Part shown: positions 27,967-38,095 of the stretch, one piece after another
Layout: the number at the start of each line of letters is the position of its first letter
Numbering within the stretch: position 1 is the stretch's first letter
Source: Clostridia bacterium UC5.1-2E3
GTDB taxonomy: Bacteria; Bacillota; Clostridia; Lachnospirales; Lachnospiraceae
Assembly: GCA_001304875.1 (NCBI GenBank)
Contig: BBZO01000005.1
Location: 1-64,000, forward strand
Length of the DNA: 64,000 nt
Direction of reading: 5' to 3'
Program-made: the position numbers and the translations under genes
The notes under the pieces: model-generated
What the model saw: the letters and a program-made list of their open reading frames with translations, nothing else
Databases searched by the model: none
Told to the model about the DNA's origin: nothing

Positions 27967-29350
27967 CTACATGTGGATGATTCCCAGCACGTTGGCCACC
28001 GAGCTGATCAGGATGATAATGACGCAGATGGGAGCCACATAGCGGATCATGAAGTCAAACAGCCGCTCGCGCTTGAACGCGGAGCTGATGCGTACATGCT
28101 CCACGATCCGGTTTACACCGACCACCTTCACGATCAGGAAGCAGGTGCAGAAGGCGGCAATCGGCATCATCACCGAGTTGGTGAGGAAGTCGAAGAAGTC
28201 CAGGATGGACATGCCAAACGGCGCGACGAAGCTCCACACGCCGAAGCCCAGCGCGCTGGCGGAGCCCACCACCAGCATGATGACGAACATGAGGACGCTG
28301 CATCTTGTCCGGCCCAGCCGGTCTCGTCCACGAAGGTGGAAACGCCGGTCTCCATTAAGGAGATGGCGCTGGTGAGCGCGGCGAAAAGCACCATCAGAAA
28401 GAACACGAAGCCCACGATGTTGCTGAAGCCCATGCTGGCAAATACCTTCGGTATGGTGATGAACATGAGGGACGGGCCCGCCTGCAGGGTGGCCATGTCG
28501 CCGCCGGAAAAAGCGAACACCGCCGGGATGATCATGAGACCCGCCAGCATGGCGATGCCTGTGTCGAAGAGCTCCAGCCGGGAGGTGGACTGCTCGATGT
28601 CCACGTCTTTGTTTAAGTAGGAGCCGTAGGTGTAAAGGATGCCCATGGCGATGGACAGGGAGTAGAACATCTGCCCATGGCTGCCACGACGGTCATCAGC
28701 GAGAAGTTCTCGAAGTTGGGGATGAGGAAATATTTCACACCCTCAAAAGCACCCGGCCGCGTCACGGAGTAAGCCGCCACGAAGATGGCGAGAACCACTA
28801 AAAGCGGCATCATAATGGACGACACCTTTTCCACGCCGTGCTTTACGCCGGCGATGATGACCAGGAACACCATCAGTGCGAACAGGGCGAACCAGAACTC
28901 CGCGCTGGGGGAGTTGGCGATGAATGCAGAGAAATACTCATCCGTGGCCATGGCCGCGGCCTGTCCCCGCAGATACTCGAAGAGATATTTGGTCACCCAG
29001 CCGCCGATCACGCAGTAGTACGGGACGATGAGCATGGGTACGATGGCGTTGATCCAGCCGCCGAATTTGAACGGAAACGATCTCCCGAAGCGCTGGAACG
29101 CACCCACCGGGCTCTTCTCCGTCATGCGCCCCAGCGAGGTCTCCGCGATAATCAGTGTGTAGCCGAAGGTGACAACTAAAATAAGGTATACCAGTAAGAA
29201 CATACCGCCGCCGTATTTGGCAGCCAGGTATGGGAATCGCCAGATATTTCCCAGGCCGACGGCGGAACCCGCGACGGCGAGGACGTAGCCTAAGCTTCCG
29301 GAGAACTTGGCCCGCTTTCTTCCATGGTGATGATTGCCAGATCCACTCAT
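27967..29350 (-). CDS. Neurotransmitter:sodium symporter family transporter, two frameshifts
   Basis: A sodium-coupled amino-acid transporter of the NSS/LeuT family. The signature GSAVGLGNIWRFPYLAAKYGGG, with the Na-binding residues, lies at the N-terminus. About eleven to twelve hydrophobic helices follow, including FYSLSIAMGILYTYGSYL. One base is lost near each of 28,675 and 28,300. It lies directly upstream of the Trp T-box on the same strand. Bacterial NSS members such as TnaT carry tryptophan, so a Trp or other aromatic substrate is plausible but inferred. Confidence 0.85.
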
Positions 29351-29426
29351 ATTTTTCCTCCTAAATGTGTATGTTGTTCTATTTTACAATATTATGGGTT
29401 GACAATCAACAGGGGAATGGAAATAT

Positions 29427-30719
29427 TTACGCGGACCATGCACCGACGTCCGGGAGATTGCCGGAGGGATCAAAGGGCATGGGCTCGGGAGATCCCAGTA
29501 TTTCAATGTCGGGGTTTTTTCGGGCATCTTCCAGCATGCTTTCGGAGATATAAATTTCACCCACATGCAGTGTGTTGGGGATGCGAACCATACGGATTCT
29601 GCTGCGGTCCACCTCGTTGCAGGTCCGGATGCAGGCGGCAATGGCATAATAATCGTTTTTTAAGATCATGGGCAGCCGGACACAGTCGAATACCGTGGAG
29701 GTGATCGCATTAATGTAGCTGGCTTCCAGGTTTGCCTTGTCTACCAGGCGCTTTGTGCAGGTGTCGGCACAGCCTGCGCCGATCATAATGCCATGGCTTT
29801 TCTCGGAGATATCCAGGACGCAGACCTTCTGTATGGTGAAGTCTCCGGTGGCATAGGGGGTGGCAAAGCGGGAGCTGACATTGGGATCCTGGCCGTCGCC
29901 GCTGAAATTTTTTCCGATCTGGTCGATGATCAGGACGGCGATATCGTCAAACAGGATTTTGGGCATCAGGGAGCGGGCCAGGTTTAGAAGCCGGGGCTCT
30001 TCCTCCGGGATTTCCTGGGGCGTAAGACCTTTCAGCATATATGTTTTGCTGTAAGCGTTTTCCACGATGGCAAGTCCGAATAAAATTTTGCAATTCTTGA
30101 GAATCATGTTTGCAAACATGGGAACCAGACGACCCATGTTTTTAAAACCGGACTGGTGGCAGGTGCTGGCGCCCTGGCGTTTTCCCAGTCCGATCGTCAT
30201 CATTTTCATCAGACCGCTCTCATAAGGGCCGCGGAAGGCGGTGTGCGGTTTTATCTTGTTTACCACGATAATACCGTCTGCGGAGTGGGCATAACGGTCG
30301 ATGTAGATCTCATGGCCTTCCGGGCTTACGCCGATTTTTACGGTTTCCATGCTGGCCTTGATCGGGCATCCCAGATAATCTGGTGTAATGCCAAAGCCTT
30401 CCAGGATTTCAAGCTGGCCCTCGGCTGTGGCGCCGCCGTGACTTCCCATGGCCGGGATGACGAAAGGATTTCCGCCTCTTTCTTTTACAAAATCTACGAC
30501 AGCTTTGATAATACGCCGGTGATTTGTAATTCCCCGGCTGCCGGCAGTGATAGCCACGCTCATTCCCGGTCGGATGGTTCCGGCAAGTGCCGGGCGGCTG
30601 AGCTCCTCGCGAATTACCGGCTCGGGATCCTTTATTTCGTGATTGTCAAAGGACTGTCTGACGCGGACCATTTTCGGCATGGTCACATCGGACAGTACCT
30701 CGTAAAGTGCAGATTTCAA
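29427..30719 (-). CDS. LarA-like (DUF2088) lactate racemase domain protein
   Basis: A 430-residue protein with the LarA N-terminal domain: GMSVAITAGSRGITNHRRIIKAVVDFVKERGG, then IPAMGSHGGATAEGQLEILEGFG and IVVNKIKPHTAFRGPYESGLMKMMTIGLGK. Relatives use a nickel-pincer nucleotide cofactor to racemise or epimerise 2-hydroxy acids. No larB, larC or larE cofactor genes are in the window. It follows the LacI gene on the minus strand and faces a sugar-type TRAP operon, so an epimerisation of a sugar acid is a reasonable guess. Intact. Confidence 0.75.
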   Translation of the reverse strand: MKSALYEVLSDVTMPKMVRVRQSFDNHEIKDPEPVIREELSRPALAGTIRPGMSVAITAGSRGITNHRRIIKAVVDFVKERGGNPFVIPAMGSHGGATAEGQLEILEGFGITPDYLGCPIKASMETVKIGVSPEGHEIYIDRYAHSADGIIVVNKIKPHTAFRGPYESGLMKMMTIGLGKRQGASTCHQSGFKNMGRLVPMFANMILKNCKILFGLAIVENAYSKTYMLKGLTPQEIPEEEPRLLNLARSLMPKILFDDIAVLIIDQIGKNFSGDGQDPNVSSRFATPYATGDFTIQKVCVLDISEKSHGIMIGAGCADTCTKRLVDKANLEASYINAITSTVFDCVRLPMILKNDYYAIAACIRTCNEVDRSRIRMVRIPNTLHVGEIYISESMLEDARKNPDIEILGSPEPMPFDPSGNLPDVGAWSA

Positions 30720-30769
30720 ACTAATTCCTCCTCTTAATGTCTGCCGAAATGGAGAGGAGATATCCGATA

Positions 30770-31827
30770 TTAAAGAGCTCTGACGGATTTTCTTATCACC
30801 AGTTCGGCGCTCACGGAGAGGGTAATGCCGTTGTGATCCCGGTTGGAGCCCAGGGAATCTACAATCAGGTTGCAGGCTCTCTGGCCCAGCAGACGGGCAG
30901 GCATATCCATGGTGGTCAGAGGCGGATGAATGAGGGCGGAATAGGGGATGTTGTCGAAGGAAATAATAGAGACATCCTCCGGGATCCGTATGCCCTGTTC
31001 CAAAAGTCTCTGAATAATTCCGTAAGCAATCAGGTCGTTAATGGCAACAATGGCCGTATACGGCTTTTTCTTTCTGGCGTCCATGAATTTATCCGCAAGC
31101 TTTCTGCCTGCATTCAGCTCATACAGACTGTCGTCTGCCTCCGATTCATACATGACGGTCATCACGTCACTTTCTGAGAATGGAAGATTGTGAGAGGTGA
31201 GAGCCAGCCGGAAACCGTCCAGGGTTTTGACACGGGTTTCCCTGTTAAAGGGAGTGCTTAAAAAGGCAATGTGCTGGTGGCCCTGGCTGATGAGATACTC
31301 TGTGGCATCCCGGCTGGCGCCCAGATGGTCGGTCTTTGCGTTGATTACCTTATCCATCTCTGAATAATTTGATTCAAAAATACAGACCTTTCCTCCGGTG
31401 GCTACAAACTGCTCCACTGCCAGAGGGGAGTCGTCGATGGAGGAGATCATAAGACCCCGGACCCGGTTTTCATCAGGTTGTTGATCAGATTCCTCTCGAT
31501 CTCGGGACTTCTCTGGGAGCTGAATACCAGCGGCAGATAATTGTTTGCTATGGCTTCCTTCTCAATCCCGATAATAAGCTGTGTGTAGAACGGGTTCTGG
31601 AAGGAAGGAATGATAATTCCGATGGACGGATTCACATCGGTCTTGAGCATCCGGCCCAGCATGTTTGGCTCGTAGCCTAAAGCTGCTGCGGCCTGCAGTA
31701 CCCGTGACCGCTTGTCGGCGCTGACCGGGTAGCTGCTCCCGCTTAAGACACGGGAAACGGTGGAAATAGAAGTGTTAGCGGCCTTTGCAACGTCGCTGAT
31801 TGTAATATTATGGCTGTCTTTAGTCAT
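30770..31827 (-). CDS. LacI family transcriptional regulator, one frameshift
   Basis: The N-terminal helix-turn-helix is typical: ITISDVAKAANTSISTVSRVLSGSSYPVS, followed by LGYEPNMLGRML. The periplasmic-binding-protein-like domain starts IGIIIPSFQNPFYTQLIIGIEKEA. The frame breaks near 31,448 (LMKTRVRGLMISSIDDSP restored) and continues through AHLGASRDATEYLISQGHQHIAFLS and IPEDVSIISFDNIPYSALIHPPLTT. About 353 residues. It is divergent from the TRAP operon, and a perfect operator lies in that operon's promoter. Confidence 0.9.
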
Positions 31828-31971
31828 AATGGGTCTCCTTTAAAATCTCGTGAAAAGCAATTCTATATTGATATTATCATAATACGGAAAAAACAGAAAA
31901 TCAAATAGAAAAATAGAAAATCATAAAAGTTTGCATATCGTTGGAAATAAAAGAAAAATTAAATAGAAATA

Positions 31972-32000
31972 TTGACAGAAAACGTTTTCTAAAATATACT
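31972..32000 (+). promoter_or_regulatory. TRAP operon promoter with LacI-type operator in the spacer
   Basis: TTGACA (31972-31977), exactly 17 bases, then TATACT (31995-32000). The spacer contains AGAAAACGTTTTCT (31977-31990), a perfect 14-bp palindrome with the central CG of LacI/GalR family operators. Repressor binding would directly exclude RNA polymerase. The ligand is presumably the transported sugar or a breakdown product. Confidence 0.85.
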
Positions 32001-32065
32001 GAGATCACATTGAAGGAAACGAGAGTGAAAAGCAAAACTATTAATTTATTTAAGGAGGTACAATT

Positions 32066-33163
32066 ATGAGGAAAAGCGGTTTGAGGAAAATGAGTCTTGT
32101 GATGGCATCAGTCCTTGTGATGGGAAGTCTTGCAGCCTGCCAGAGCTCCGGGGGGAGTGAGACGCCGGCTGCGGAAGCCACCGCGGCAGAGAACAGTCAG
32201 AGCGAGGCAGCTCCGGCAGAGGGTTCCGGGGAGGCGAGAGAGCTTTCCTGGTATGTGGGCGAGCCGGAGAGCCATGTGTGGAGCCAGGTTTCCTATGATA
32301 TTGCGAAGGAAATTGAGGAAGGAACCGGAGGCAGCTTAAAGATCAATGTGTATCCGGGTGCAACTTTGGGAACGCAGGCAGAAGCGCTGGATATGTTAAG
32401 AACTGGATCCCTGGCGTTTGAAATCACCGGGCCCAGCATTCTTGCTTCTTTCTGTGATCAGGTTCAGGTGTATTCCCTGCCGTATGCGTTTGACAGCGCT
32501 GCGCAGGCTTATGACTACTTTGCATCCGAGGGATCGCAGAAATTGTATAATGAGACGATTTTGAATGCCAGCGGTGTGAGAACGCTGGACGTATGGTATT
32601 ACGGAGACAGAAACTTAACGATTTCGGGTGTGGAGCCCACAAAGCCGGAGGATCTGGCGGGACTTTCCATCCGCTGCATGGACACGCCGATTTCCAAGAC
32701 CGTGGTAGCTGCTCTGGGTGGAAATCCGGTTCCGATCAATATGAGCGAGCTGTATCTGGCACTTCAGACCGGCGTTGTGGTTGGAGAGGAGAACCCGGTT
32801 CCGACCGTTCTGGCACAGAAATTTTTTGAAGTTCAGGATGCTATGGTGCTCACGAAGCACTCCGTACATCTGGGAACTGTGGAAGTTTCCGAGCAGGTAT
32901 GGCAGAGCCTTACTGAGGAGGAGCGCCAGGTGGTAACAGATGTTCTGGCAAAATACCGCCCGATCATCGAGGATAAGATCAATCAGGAGACAGAGGAAGG
33001 ACTGGAGACCTTAAAAGCAAACGGTATGAAGATTATTGAGCCGGATATCGAGGCATTCAAGGCAAATGCGGAGAAGGTCGTGCAGGAGGCTCTGGGCGGA
33101 GATCCCGAGTGGGCCGCAGCAATCAAGGATCTGGAGGATTTTAAAGCAAACTGGAACAAATAA
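32066..33163 (+). CDS. TRAP transporter solute-binding lipoprotein (DctP family)
   Basis: A 365-residue extracytoplasmic receptor. The signal and lipobox read MASVLVMGSLAACQSSGG, followed by a low-complexity Ala/Glu/Ser linker. The mature DctP domain includes ELSWYVGEPESHVWSQVSYDIAKEI, NVYPGATLGTQAEALDMLRTGSLAFEIT and the carboxylate-binding Arg region AGLSIRCMDTPISKTVVAALGGNPVPINMSELYLALQTGVVVGEEN. Substrates of this family carry a carboxylate. It starts a six-gene run under the LacI operator. Intact. Confidence 0.9.
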   Translation: MRKSGLRKMSLVMASVLVMGSLAACQSSGGSETPAAEATAAENSQSEAAPAEGSGEARELSWYVGEPESHVWSQVSYDIAKEIEEGTGGSLKINVYPGATLGTQAEALDMLRTGSLAFEITGPSILASFCDQVQVYSLPYAFDSAAQAYDYFASEGSQKLYNETILNASGVRTLDVWYYGDRNLTISGVEPTKPEDLAGLSIRCMDTPISKTVVAALGGNPVPINMSELYLALQTGVVVGEENPVPTVLAQKFFEVQDAMVLTKHSVHLGTVEVSEQVWQSLTEEERQVVTDVLAKYRPIIEDKINQETEEGLETLKANGMKIIEPDIEAFKANAEKVVQEALGGDPEWAAAIKDLEDFKANWNK

Positions 33164-33173
33164 GGGGGCGCCT

Positions 33174-33665
33174 ATGAAAAAAATATTAAAGCTGTTTAAT
33201 TCAGTAGAAGAAATTATAGCGGCCAGTTTGTTCGGCGTTATGTGCCTCACGGTTTTAGCACAGATGTTTTCAAGAATATTTTTGGGAAAAGCACTGCTCT
33301 TTTCTGAGGAAATTTCCCGCTTCTGCTATATATGGGTTGTTTTCATGTGCATCTCCCTGGGAGAGAAGACCTTCGAGCATTTTAACGTGGAAGTATTTCT
33401 TAAGTTTTTAAAGGGTGTGCCGGAGCAGCTGGTTCGTGCGCTCACGAGCCTGATCTGCTGCTTTATACACATGTATCTGCTTTACTGGTCGGTACAGTTT
33501 TTTGAGTTTCAGTCAGTGGTGAAATCGGCCGCCATGGAGATTCCCATGTCCGTCGTGGCGGCCAGTATGGTGCTTGGATTTTTCCTCGGCTCCATCCGCT
33601 GCCTGGTAAATATGATTCACTATATCCGCCAGATTGGAAAATCAGAGAGAAAGGGGGAGGCGTAG
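33174..33665 (+). CDS. TRAP transporter small permease (DctQ)
   Basis: A 163-residue, four-helix protein: MKKILKLFNSVEEIIAASLFGVMCLTVLAQMFSRIFLG, then FSEEISRFCYIWVVFMCISLGEKTFEHFNVEVF and a C-terminal helix pair. The EEISRxxxIWxxF motif is diagnostic of DctQ. I place the start at 33174, which begins 8 bases after the dctP stop, not at the longer upstream ORF. It pairs with the large permease 1 base downstream. Intact. Confidence 0.9.
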   Translation: MKKILKLFNSVEEIIAASLFGVMCLTVLAQMFSRIFLGKALLFSEEISRFCYIWVVFMCISLGEKTFEHFNVEVFLKFLKGVPEQLVRALTSLICCFIHMYLLYWSVQFFEFQSVVKSAAMEIPMSVVAASMVLGFFLGSIRCLVNMIHYIRQIGKSERKGEA

Positions 33666-33666
33666 G

Positions 33667-34953
33667 ATGGAACCGATTACAATCTTTTTTCTGTCATTTC
33701 TCATATTGATGGTATTAAGGGCGCCGATGTACTTATGCCTTCTGGGCTCCTCGCTCCTGTATATCCATCTGACGCCGGAGCTTTCCATGCTGACGGCCAT
33801 GAACAAGATGATGAATGCGCCGAACTCCTTTACCCTTCTGGCCGTACCGTTCTTTATTCTGGCCGGACAGGTGATGAACAACGGCGGAGTGACGGACCGT
33901 ATCTTTGGATTTGCAAAGAAGCTCATCGGCCACTGGAGAGGCGGGCTTGCTTATGTAAACGTGCTTTCGAGCCTGATTTTCTCTGGCATCAGCGGCTCCG
34001 CGCTGGCGGATGTGGGTGGTCTGGGAATGATCGAGATCAAGGCCATGAGGGATGAAAATTATGACGACGACCTGACGCTAGGTGTCACCGGAGCGTCCAG
34101 TACGGTCGGACCTATCATACCGCCGAGCATTCCCTTCGTCATTTACGGCGCTATGGCTAACGTTTCCATCGGAGCGCTGTTTATGGCAGGTATGGGGCCA
34201 GGGCTTGTACTGTGTCTGGTACTGTGCGTATATATTTATTTTGTCGCGAAAAAGAGAAATTATCCGAAACACCGGAGAGCAACGGGTTCGGAAGTATGGA
34301 AAGCATTTATCGAAGCGCTTCCGGCGCTCCTTTTCCCGGCAATCATGCTTGGCGGTATCTGGACCGGATGGTTTACACCCACAGAGTCGGCTATGTTCAG
34401 TGTGGTTTACGGACTTCTGGTTTCCTGCGTGATCTATCGTGAACTGGATATTAAGACGCTTCCTTCGCTGGCAGTTGCCACGGTGAAGCAGGTGGGACCG
34501 TCCATTGCGGTGGTTGTGGGTGCATCCCTGTTCGCCTGGGTGATGACCTATGAGCAGATCGATAAGGTTGTGGTGGATGCAATTCTCTCATTTACCACGA
34601 GCCGTGTGCTGATCCTGCTGTTAATCAATCTGATACTTCTGGTTCTTGGAATGTTTATCGAGGTGGTAGCGGCAATTATGATTATGCTGCCGATTCTCAC
34701 CCCTCTGATGGCGGTGGCGGATATAAGCCCCATTCATATGGGCGTCATTCTTGTGCTTAACATGATGATCGGTCTTCTGACGCCTCCGGTGGGAATGTCC
34801 CTCTACATGCTGTCGTCCGCTTCTGGACATTCGTTTGGAACTGTAACAAAGATGGTGGCACCGTGGTTGATTCCGCTGTTTGTTGCCTTGATGCTGGTAA
34901 CCTACATCGAACCGATCACCATGTTTTTACCGGGGATTTTTGGATATCTGTAA
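33667..34953 (+). CDS. TRAP transporter large permease (DctM)
   Basis: A 428-residue permease with about 12 helices starting MEPITIFFLSFLILMVLRAPMYLC. Family motifs are LLAVPFFILAGQVMNNGGVTDRIF, ISGSALADVGGLGMIEIKAM, GASSTVGPIIPPSIPFVIYG, FTPTESAMFSVVYGLLV and MMIGLLTPPVGMSLYM. It forms the sodium-driven pathway with DctQ. The start is one base after the dctQ stop. Intact. Confidence 0.92.
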   Translation: MEPITIFFLSFLILMVLRAPMYLCLLGSSLLYIHLTPELSMLTAMNKMMNAPNSFTLLAVPFFILAGQVMNNGGVTDRIFGFAKKLIGHWRGGLAYVNVLSSLIFSGISGSALADVGGLGMIEIKAMRDENYDDDLTLGVTGASSTVGPIIPPSIPFVIYGAMANVSIGALFMAGMGPGLVLCLVLCVYIYFVAKKRNYPKHRRATGSEVWKAFIEALPALLFPAIMLGGIWTGWFTPTESAMFSVVYGLLVSCVIYRELDIKTLPSLAVATVKQVGPSIAVVVGASLFAWVMTYEQIDKVVVDAILSFTTSRVLILLLINLILLVLGMFIEVVAAIMIMLPILTPLMAVADISPIHMGVILVLNMMIGLLTPPVGMSLYMLSSASGHSFGTVTKMVAPWLIPLFVALMLVTYIEPITMFLPGIFGYL

Positions 34954-34993
34954 ATGTACTTTTCGATCAAATTTTTTATGGAGGTAAAGCGAT

Positions 34994-36070
34994 ATGAAAG
35001 CGAGAGTTGGAGTTGTGGGCGGCGGAACCTATGGCAGCGTACTGATCAATGCGTACTATGGGGCGCATAAACGCGGTGAAGTGGATTTCGTGGCGGTAGC
35101 CGACTTAAATCCTGAAATTTTAAAGAAAATGGAGACTGCCTACGGTCTGAAGGGTTACACGGATTACCGTGAGATGTTTGACAAGGAACACCTGGACGCC
35201 GTGGCTGTTATGACGCCGGATTTCCTGCACGAGGAGGTTGTGCTGGAGGCGGCAAAGAGAAAAATACACATTCTGGTACAGAAGCCGCTTTCCACCGACC
35301 GGGGAGAGGGAGAGCGCATGATTCAGGCCGCGAAGGACAACCATGTGATGCTCTACGTAGATCTGCATAAGAGACTGGATCCGGCTCATATCCAGCTTAA
35401 AAATGCGATTAAGTCCGGAAAACTGGGCGAGATTGAATACGGATATGTGTGCATGGAGGATAAAATTTTAGTTCCCACAGAGTGGTTTAAAACCTGGGCG
35501 AAAAACAGCTCACCGGCCTGGTTCATCGGAATCCATTTCTATGATCTGATTTACTGGCTTCTGGAGGAGAAACCGGTGCGGGTCTATGCGTCGGGGCTTA
35601 AGAAAAAGCTGGTTTCCATGGGAATCGATTCTTACGACTCCCTGCAGTCCAAGTTTGAATTTGCAAATGGAGCCAGCATTACGGTGGATGCGTCATGGAT
35701 TCTTCCCAACAGCTTTTCTTCCATCGTGAACCAGCAGATCCGTCTGGTAGGAACGGAAGGCTTCCAGGAGGTGGACAGCCAGGACAGAGGTGTGGTGGCT
35801 GCGTACAACAGTGACACATACAGCCATGTGGTGAATCCTTATGGAAATATCATGGTGGACGATCCTGTGGCCGGACCTGTGCCGACGGGCTACTGCATTG
35901 ACTCCATGCTGGTGTTCTTAAAGCTGGTAAACCGTATGCTGGAGGGAACGAAGCTGGAGGAGCTCTCCGGACTCTACCCCACTGGTGAGGACGCGCTCGT
36001 CTCCACGATTATGTGTCAGAGCGCTCACGAGAGCGCCAGAACAGGCAAGGTTGTGGAAATTCAGTATTAA
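34994..36070 (+). CDS. Gfo/Idh/MocA family oxidoreductase
   Basis: A 358-residue NAD(P)-dependent sugar oxidoreductase. The Rossmann start is MKARVGVVGGGTYGSVLINAYYGA. The catalytic-type Lys lies in ILVQKPLSTDRGEGERMI and is followed by the substrate-domain motif WFIGIHFYDLIYWLLEEKPVRVYASG with the conserved His/Asp pair. It probably oxidises or reduces a hydroxyl of the imported sugar or sugar acid before the NagB/NagA steps. RBS GGAGGTAAAG precedes the ATG. Intact. Confidence 0.88.
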   Translation: MKARVGVVGGGTYGSVLINAYYGAHKRGEVDFVAVADLNPEILKKMETAYGLKGYTDYREMFDKEHLDAVAVMTPDFLHEEVVLEAAKRKIHILVQKPLSTDRGEGERMIQAAKDNHVMLYVDLHKRLDPAHIQLKNAIKSGKLGEIEYGYVCMEDKILVPTEWFKTWAKNSSPAWFIGIHFYDLIYWLLEEKPVRVYASGLKKKLVSMGIDSYDSLQSKFEFANGASITVDASWILPNSFSSIVNQQIRLVGTEGFQEVDSQDRGVVAAYNSDTYSHVVNPYGNIMVDDPVAGPVPTGYCIDSMLVFLKLVNRMLEGTKLEELSGLYPTGEDALVSTIMCQSAHESARTGKVVEIQY

Positions 36071-36092
36071 ATGGAGTGAGGAGAGATAAGCT

Positions 36093-36833
36093 ATGAACAT
36101 AAGTGTATCGAAGACAACTGCACAGATGGCGGTACAGGCGGCGAAATTTGCGGCGAGGGAAATTAACCGGGCAATCGGTGAGAAGGGGGAGGCGAGAATC
36201 CTTCTGGCTACCGGGGAGTCCCAGATAGAGGCGATCCGCTGTCTGACAGAGGAGGCTGTGGACTGGAGCAAGGTGGTCATGTTCCATCTGGACGAGTATA
36301 TGGATTTGCCGGAGACACATATTGCCAGTTTCAGAAAATACTTAAAGGAGCGTTTTGTAAATATTGTGAATCCGAAGGAGGCATATCTGGTAGACGGTGA
36401 GGGGGATGTAAAAGCGAACATCGAGACAATTACAGAAAAGCTTAAGGAAGCCCCCATTGACGTGGCATTTATTGGAATCGGCGAGAACGGACATGTGGCC
36501 TTCAATGATCCGCCCGCAGATTTTACAACAGACGAGGCGTACATCATTGTGGATCTGGATGAAAAATGTAAGCAGCAGCAGGTCAATGAAGGCTGGTTTA
36601 AGGATCTTTCCGAGGTTCCGAAGCAGGCCGTTTCCATGACTGTGCCGCAGATTATGAAGAGCAGGGTGATTGTCAGCATTGTGCCTGGGATCCGCAAGAG
36701 CGACGCCGTGTCAAAGACATTGTCAGCGGAAGAGGTGACCAACATGGTTCCGGCGACGATCTTAAAGACGCATGAGAACTGGAATTTATTCCTGGATGCA
36801 GATTCAGCGTCCAAAATAATTCCTCAGATCTGA
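36093..36833 (+). CDS. nagB: Glucosamine-6-phosphate deaminase/isomerase (NagB-like)
   Basis: A 246-residue protein of the NagB/6-phosphogluconolactonase fold. It shows ILLATGESQIEAIRCL (phosphate loop), MFHLDEYMDLPETHIASFRKYL (catalytic Asp and His), GIGENGHVAFNDPPADF and TVPQIMKSRVIVSIVPGIRK. NagB turns glucosamine 6-phosphate into fructose 6-phosphate and ammonia. Sequence differences from textbook NagB and the unusual operon leave room for a related amino-sugar substrate. Intact; nagA follows 13 bases later. Confidence 0.85.
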   Translation: MNISVSKTTAQMAVQAAKFAAREINRAIGEKGEARILLATGESQIEAIRCLTEEAVDWSKVVMFHLDEYMDLPETHIASFRKYLKERFVNIVNPKEAYLVDGEGDVKANIETITEKLKEAPIDVAFIGIGENGHVAFNDPPADFTTDEAYIIVDLDEKCKQQQVNEGWFKDLSEVPKQAVSMTVPQIMKSRVIVSIVPGIRKSDAVSKTLSAEEVTNMVPATILKTHENWNLFLDADSASKIIPQI

Positions 36834-36846
36834 TGGGAGAACGAGA

Positions 36847-38022
36847 ATGAAGACGGCGATTGTGGGAGGCAGGCTTATAACGCCCGAGAGAATCATTGAT
36901 GATGGGATTCTCTGCCTGGAGGACGGAAAGATATCGGGCATTGTGAGAGGCGAGGTGCCAGAAGGTGCGAAGGTGATCCATGCGGGAGGAAATTACGTGA
37001 GTCCTGGATTCATTGATCTTCACACCCATGGCGGAGGAGGGCATGACTTCATGGACGGAACGGCTGAAGCCGTCGAAGGAGCCTGCAGAGCCCATCTGGT
37101 TCACGGAACCACCTCTCTCTGCCCCACGACTCTGACCAGTACGGATGAGGAGCTTTTCACGTTTTTCGACTGTTATCGGAAAGCAAAAAAGCATATGAAA
37201 AATGGCCCGGATCTTTTGGGTATACACATGGAAGGCCCATATTTTTCCATGGAGCAGAGGGGAGCGCAGGATCCAAACTATCTGAAGATACCGGCGGAGC
37301 ATGACTATCGTGCCATGCTGGACCGGTCCGAAGATGTGGTGCGGGTCTCAGCTGCCCCGGAGCTTCCGGGGGCACTGGAGCTGGCGGATGAGCTGAAACG
37401 CCGTGGTATTCTGGCGGCTATCGGACATTCCGACGCGGTCTATGAGACGGTAGCGGAGGCGTGGGAGCGGGGATATACCCATGTTACTCACCTTTATTCC
37501 GGTATGTCTACTATCCGGCGGATCCAGCATTTCGCCATCTGGGAGTGGTGGAGAGCGCGTATCTGATTGACGGCATGACGGTGGAAATCATCGCGGACGG
37601 GAAGCATCTGCCGCCGGAGCTTCTGCGGCTGATCGTGAAGCTGAAGCCCATGGAAGACATCTGTCTGATTACGGATTCCATGAGAGGCGCGGGGATGGCA
37701 GACGGGGAGCGGGTGCTTTTAGGAAGTCTGGCGCACGGCCAGGAGTGTATCATCGATCAGGGGGTGGCGATGCTCCCGGACAGAAGTGCGTTTGCAGGAA
37801 GCGTCTGCACAGCTGACCGGTGTGTGCGTACCATGTATAAGGATGCGGGTGTCCGGCTGCAGGATGCTGTGCGGATGATGACGCTTAATCGCGAGAGTGC
37901 TGGGGATCGAGAAGCAAAAGGGCAGCCTGTCGGCGGGCAAGGATGCAGATGTAGTGATATTTGATGATTGTGTAAATATTAAGCAGGTGATCGTGGGCGG
38001 CGTGTCGGTATATACGGCGTAG
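36847..38022 (+). CDS. nagA: N-acetylglucosamine-6-phosphate deacetylase (NagA), frameshifted
   Basis: An amidohydrolase that removes the acetyl group before NagB acts. Seen are YVSPGFIDLHTHGGGGHDFMDGT (metal site), HLVHGTTSLCPTTLTS, LLGIHMEGPYFSMEQRGAQ (metal Glu), AAIGHSDAVYE and, in later frames, ICLITDSMRGAGMADGE (catalytic Asp) and NPARVLGIEKQKGSLSAGKDADVVIFDD. The frame breaks near 37,500 (one base) and near 37,888 (two bases). The true end is the TAG at 38020-38022. About 392 residues. Confidence 0.88.
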
Positions 38023-38095
38023 CGTCTGCGGCAAGGGAAACGTTCGGGGAGCAGGAGTTGTGATTCCCGGACGTTTTTCAAGGAGGAATCTCCCT

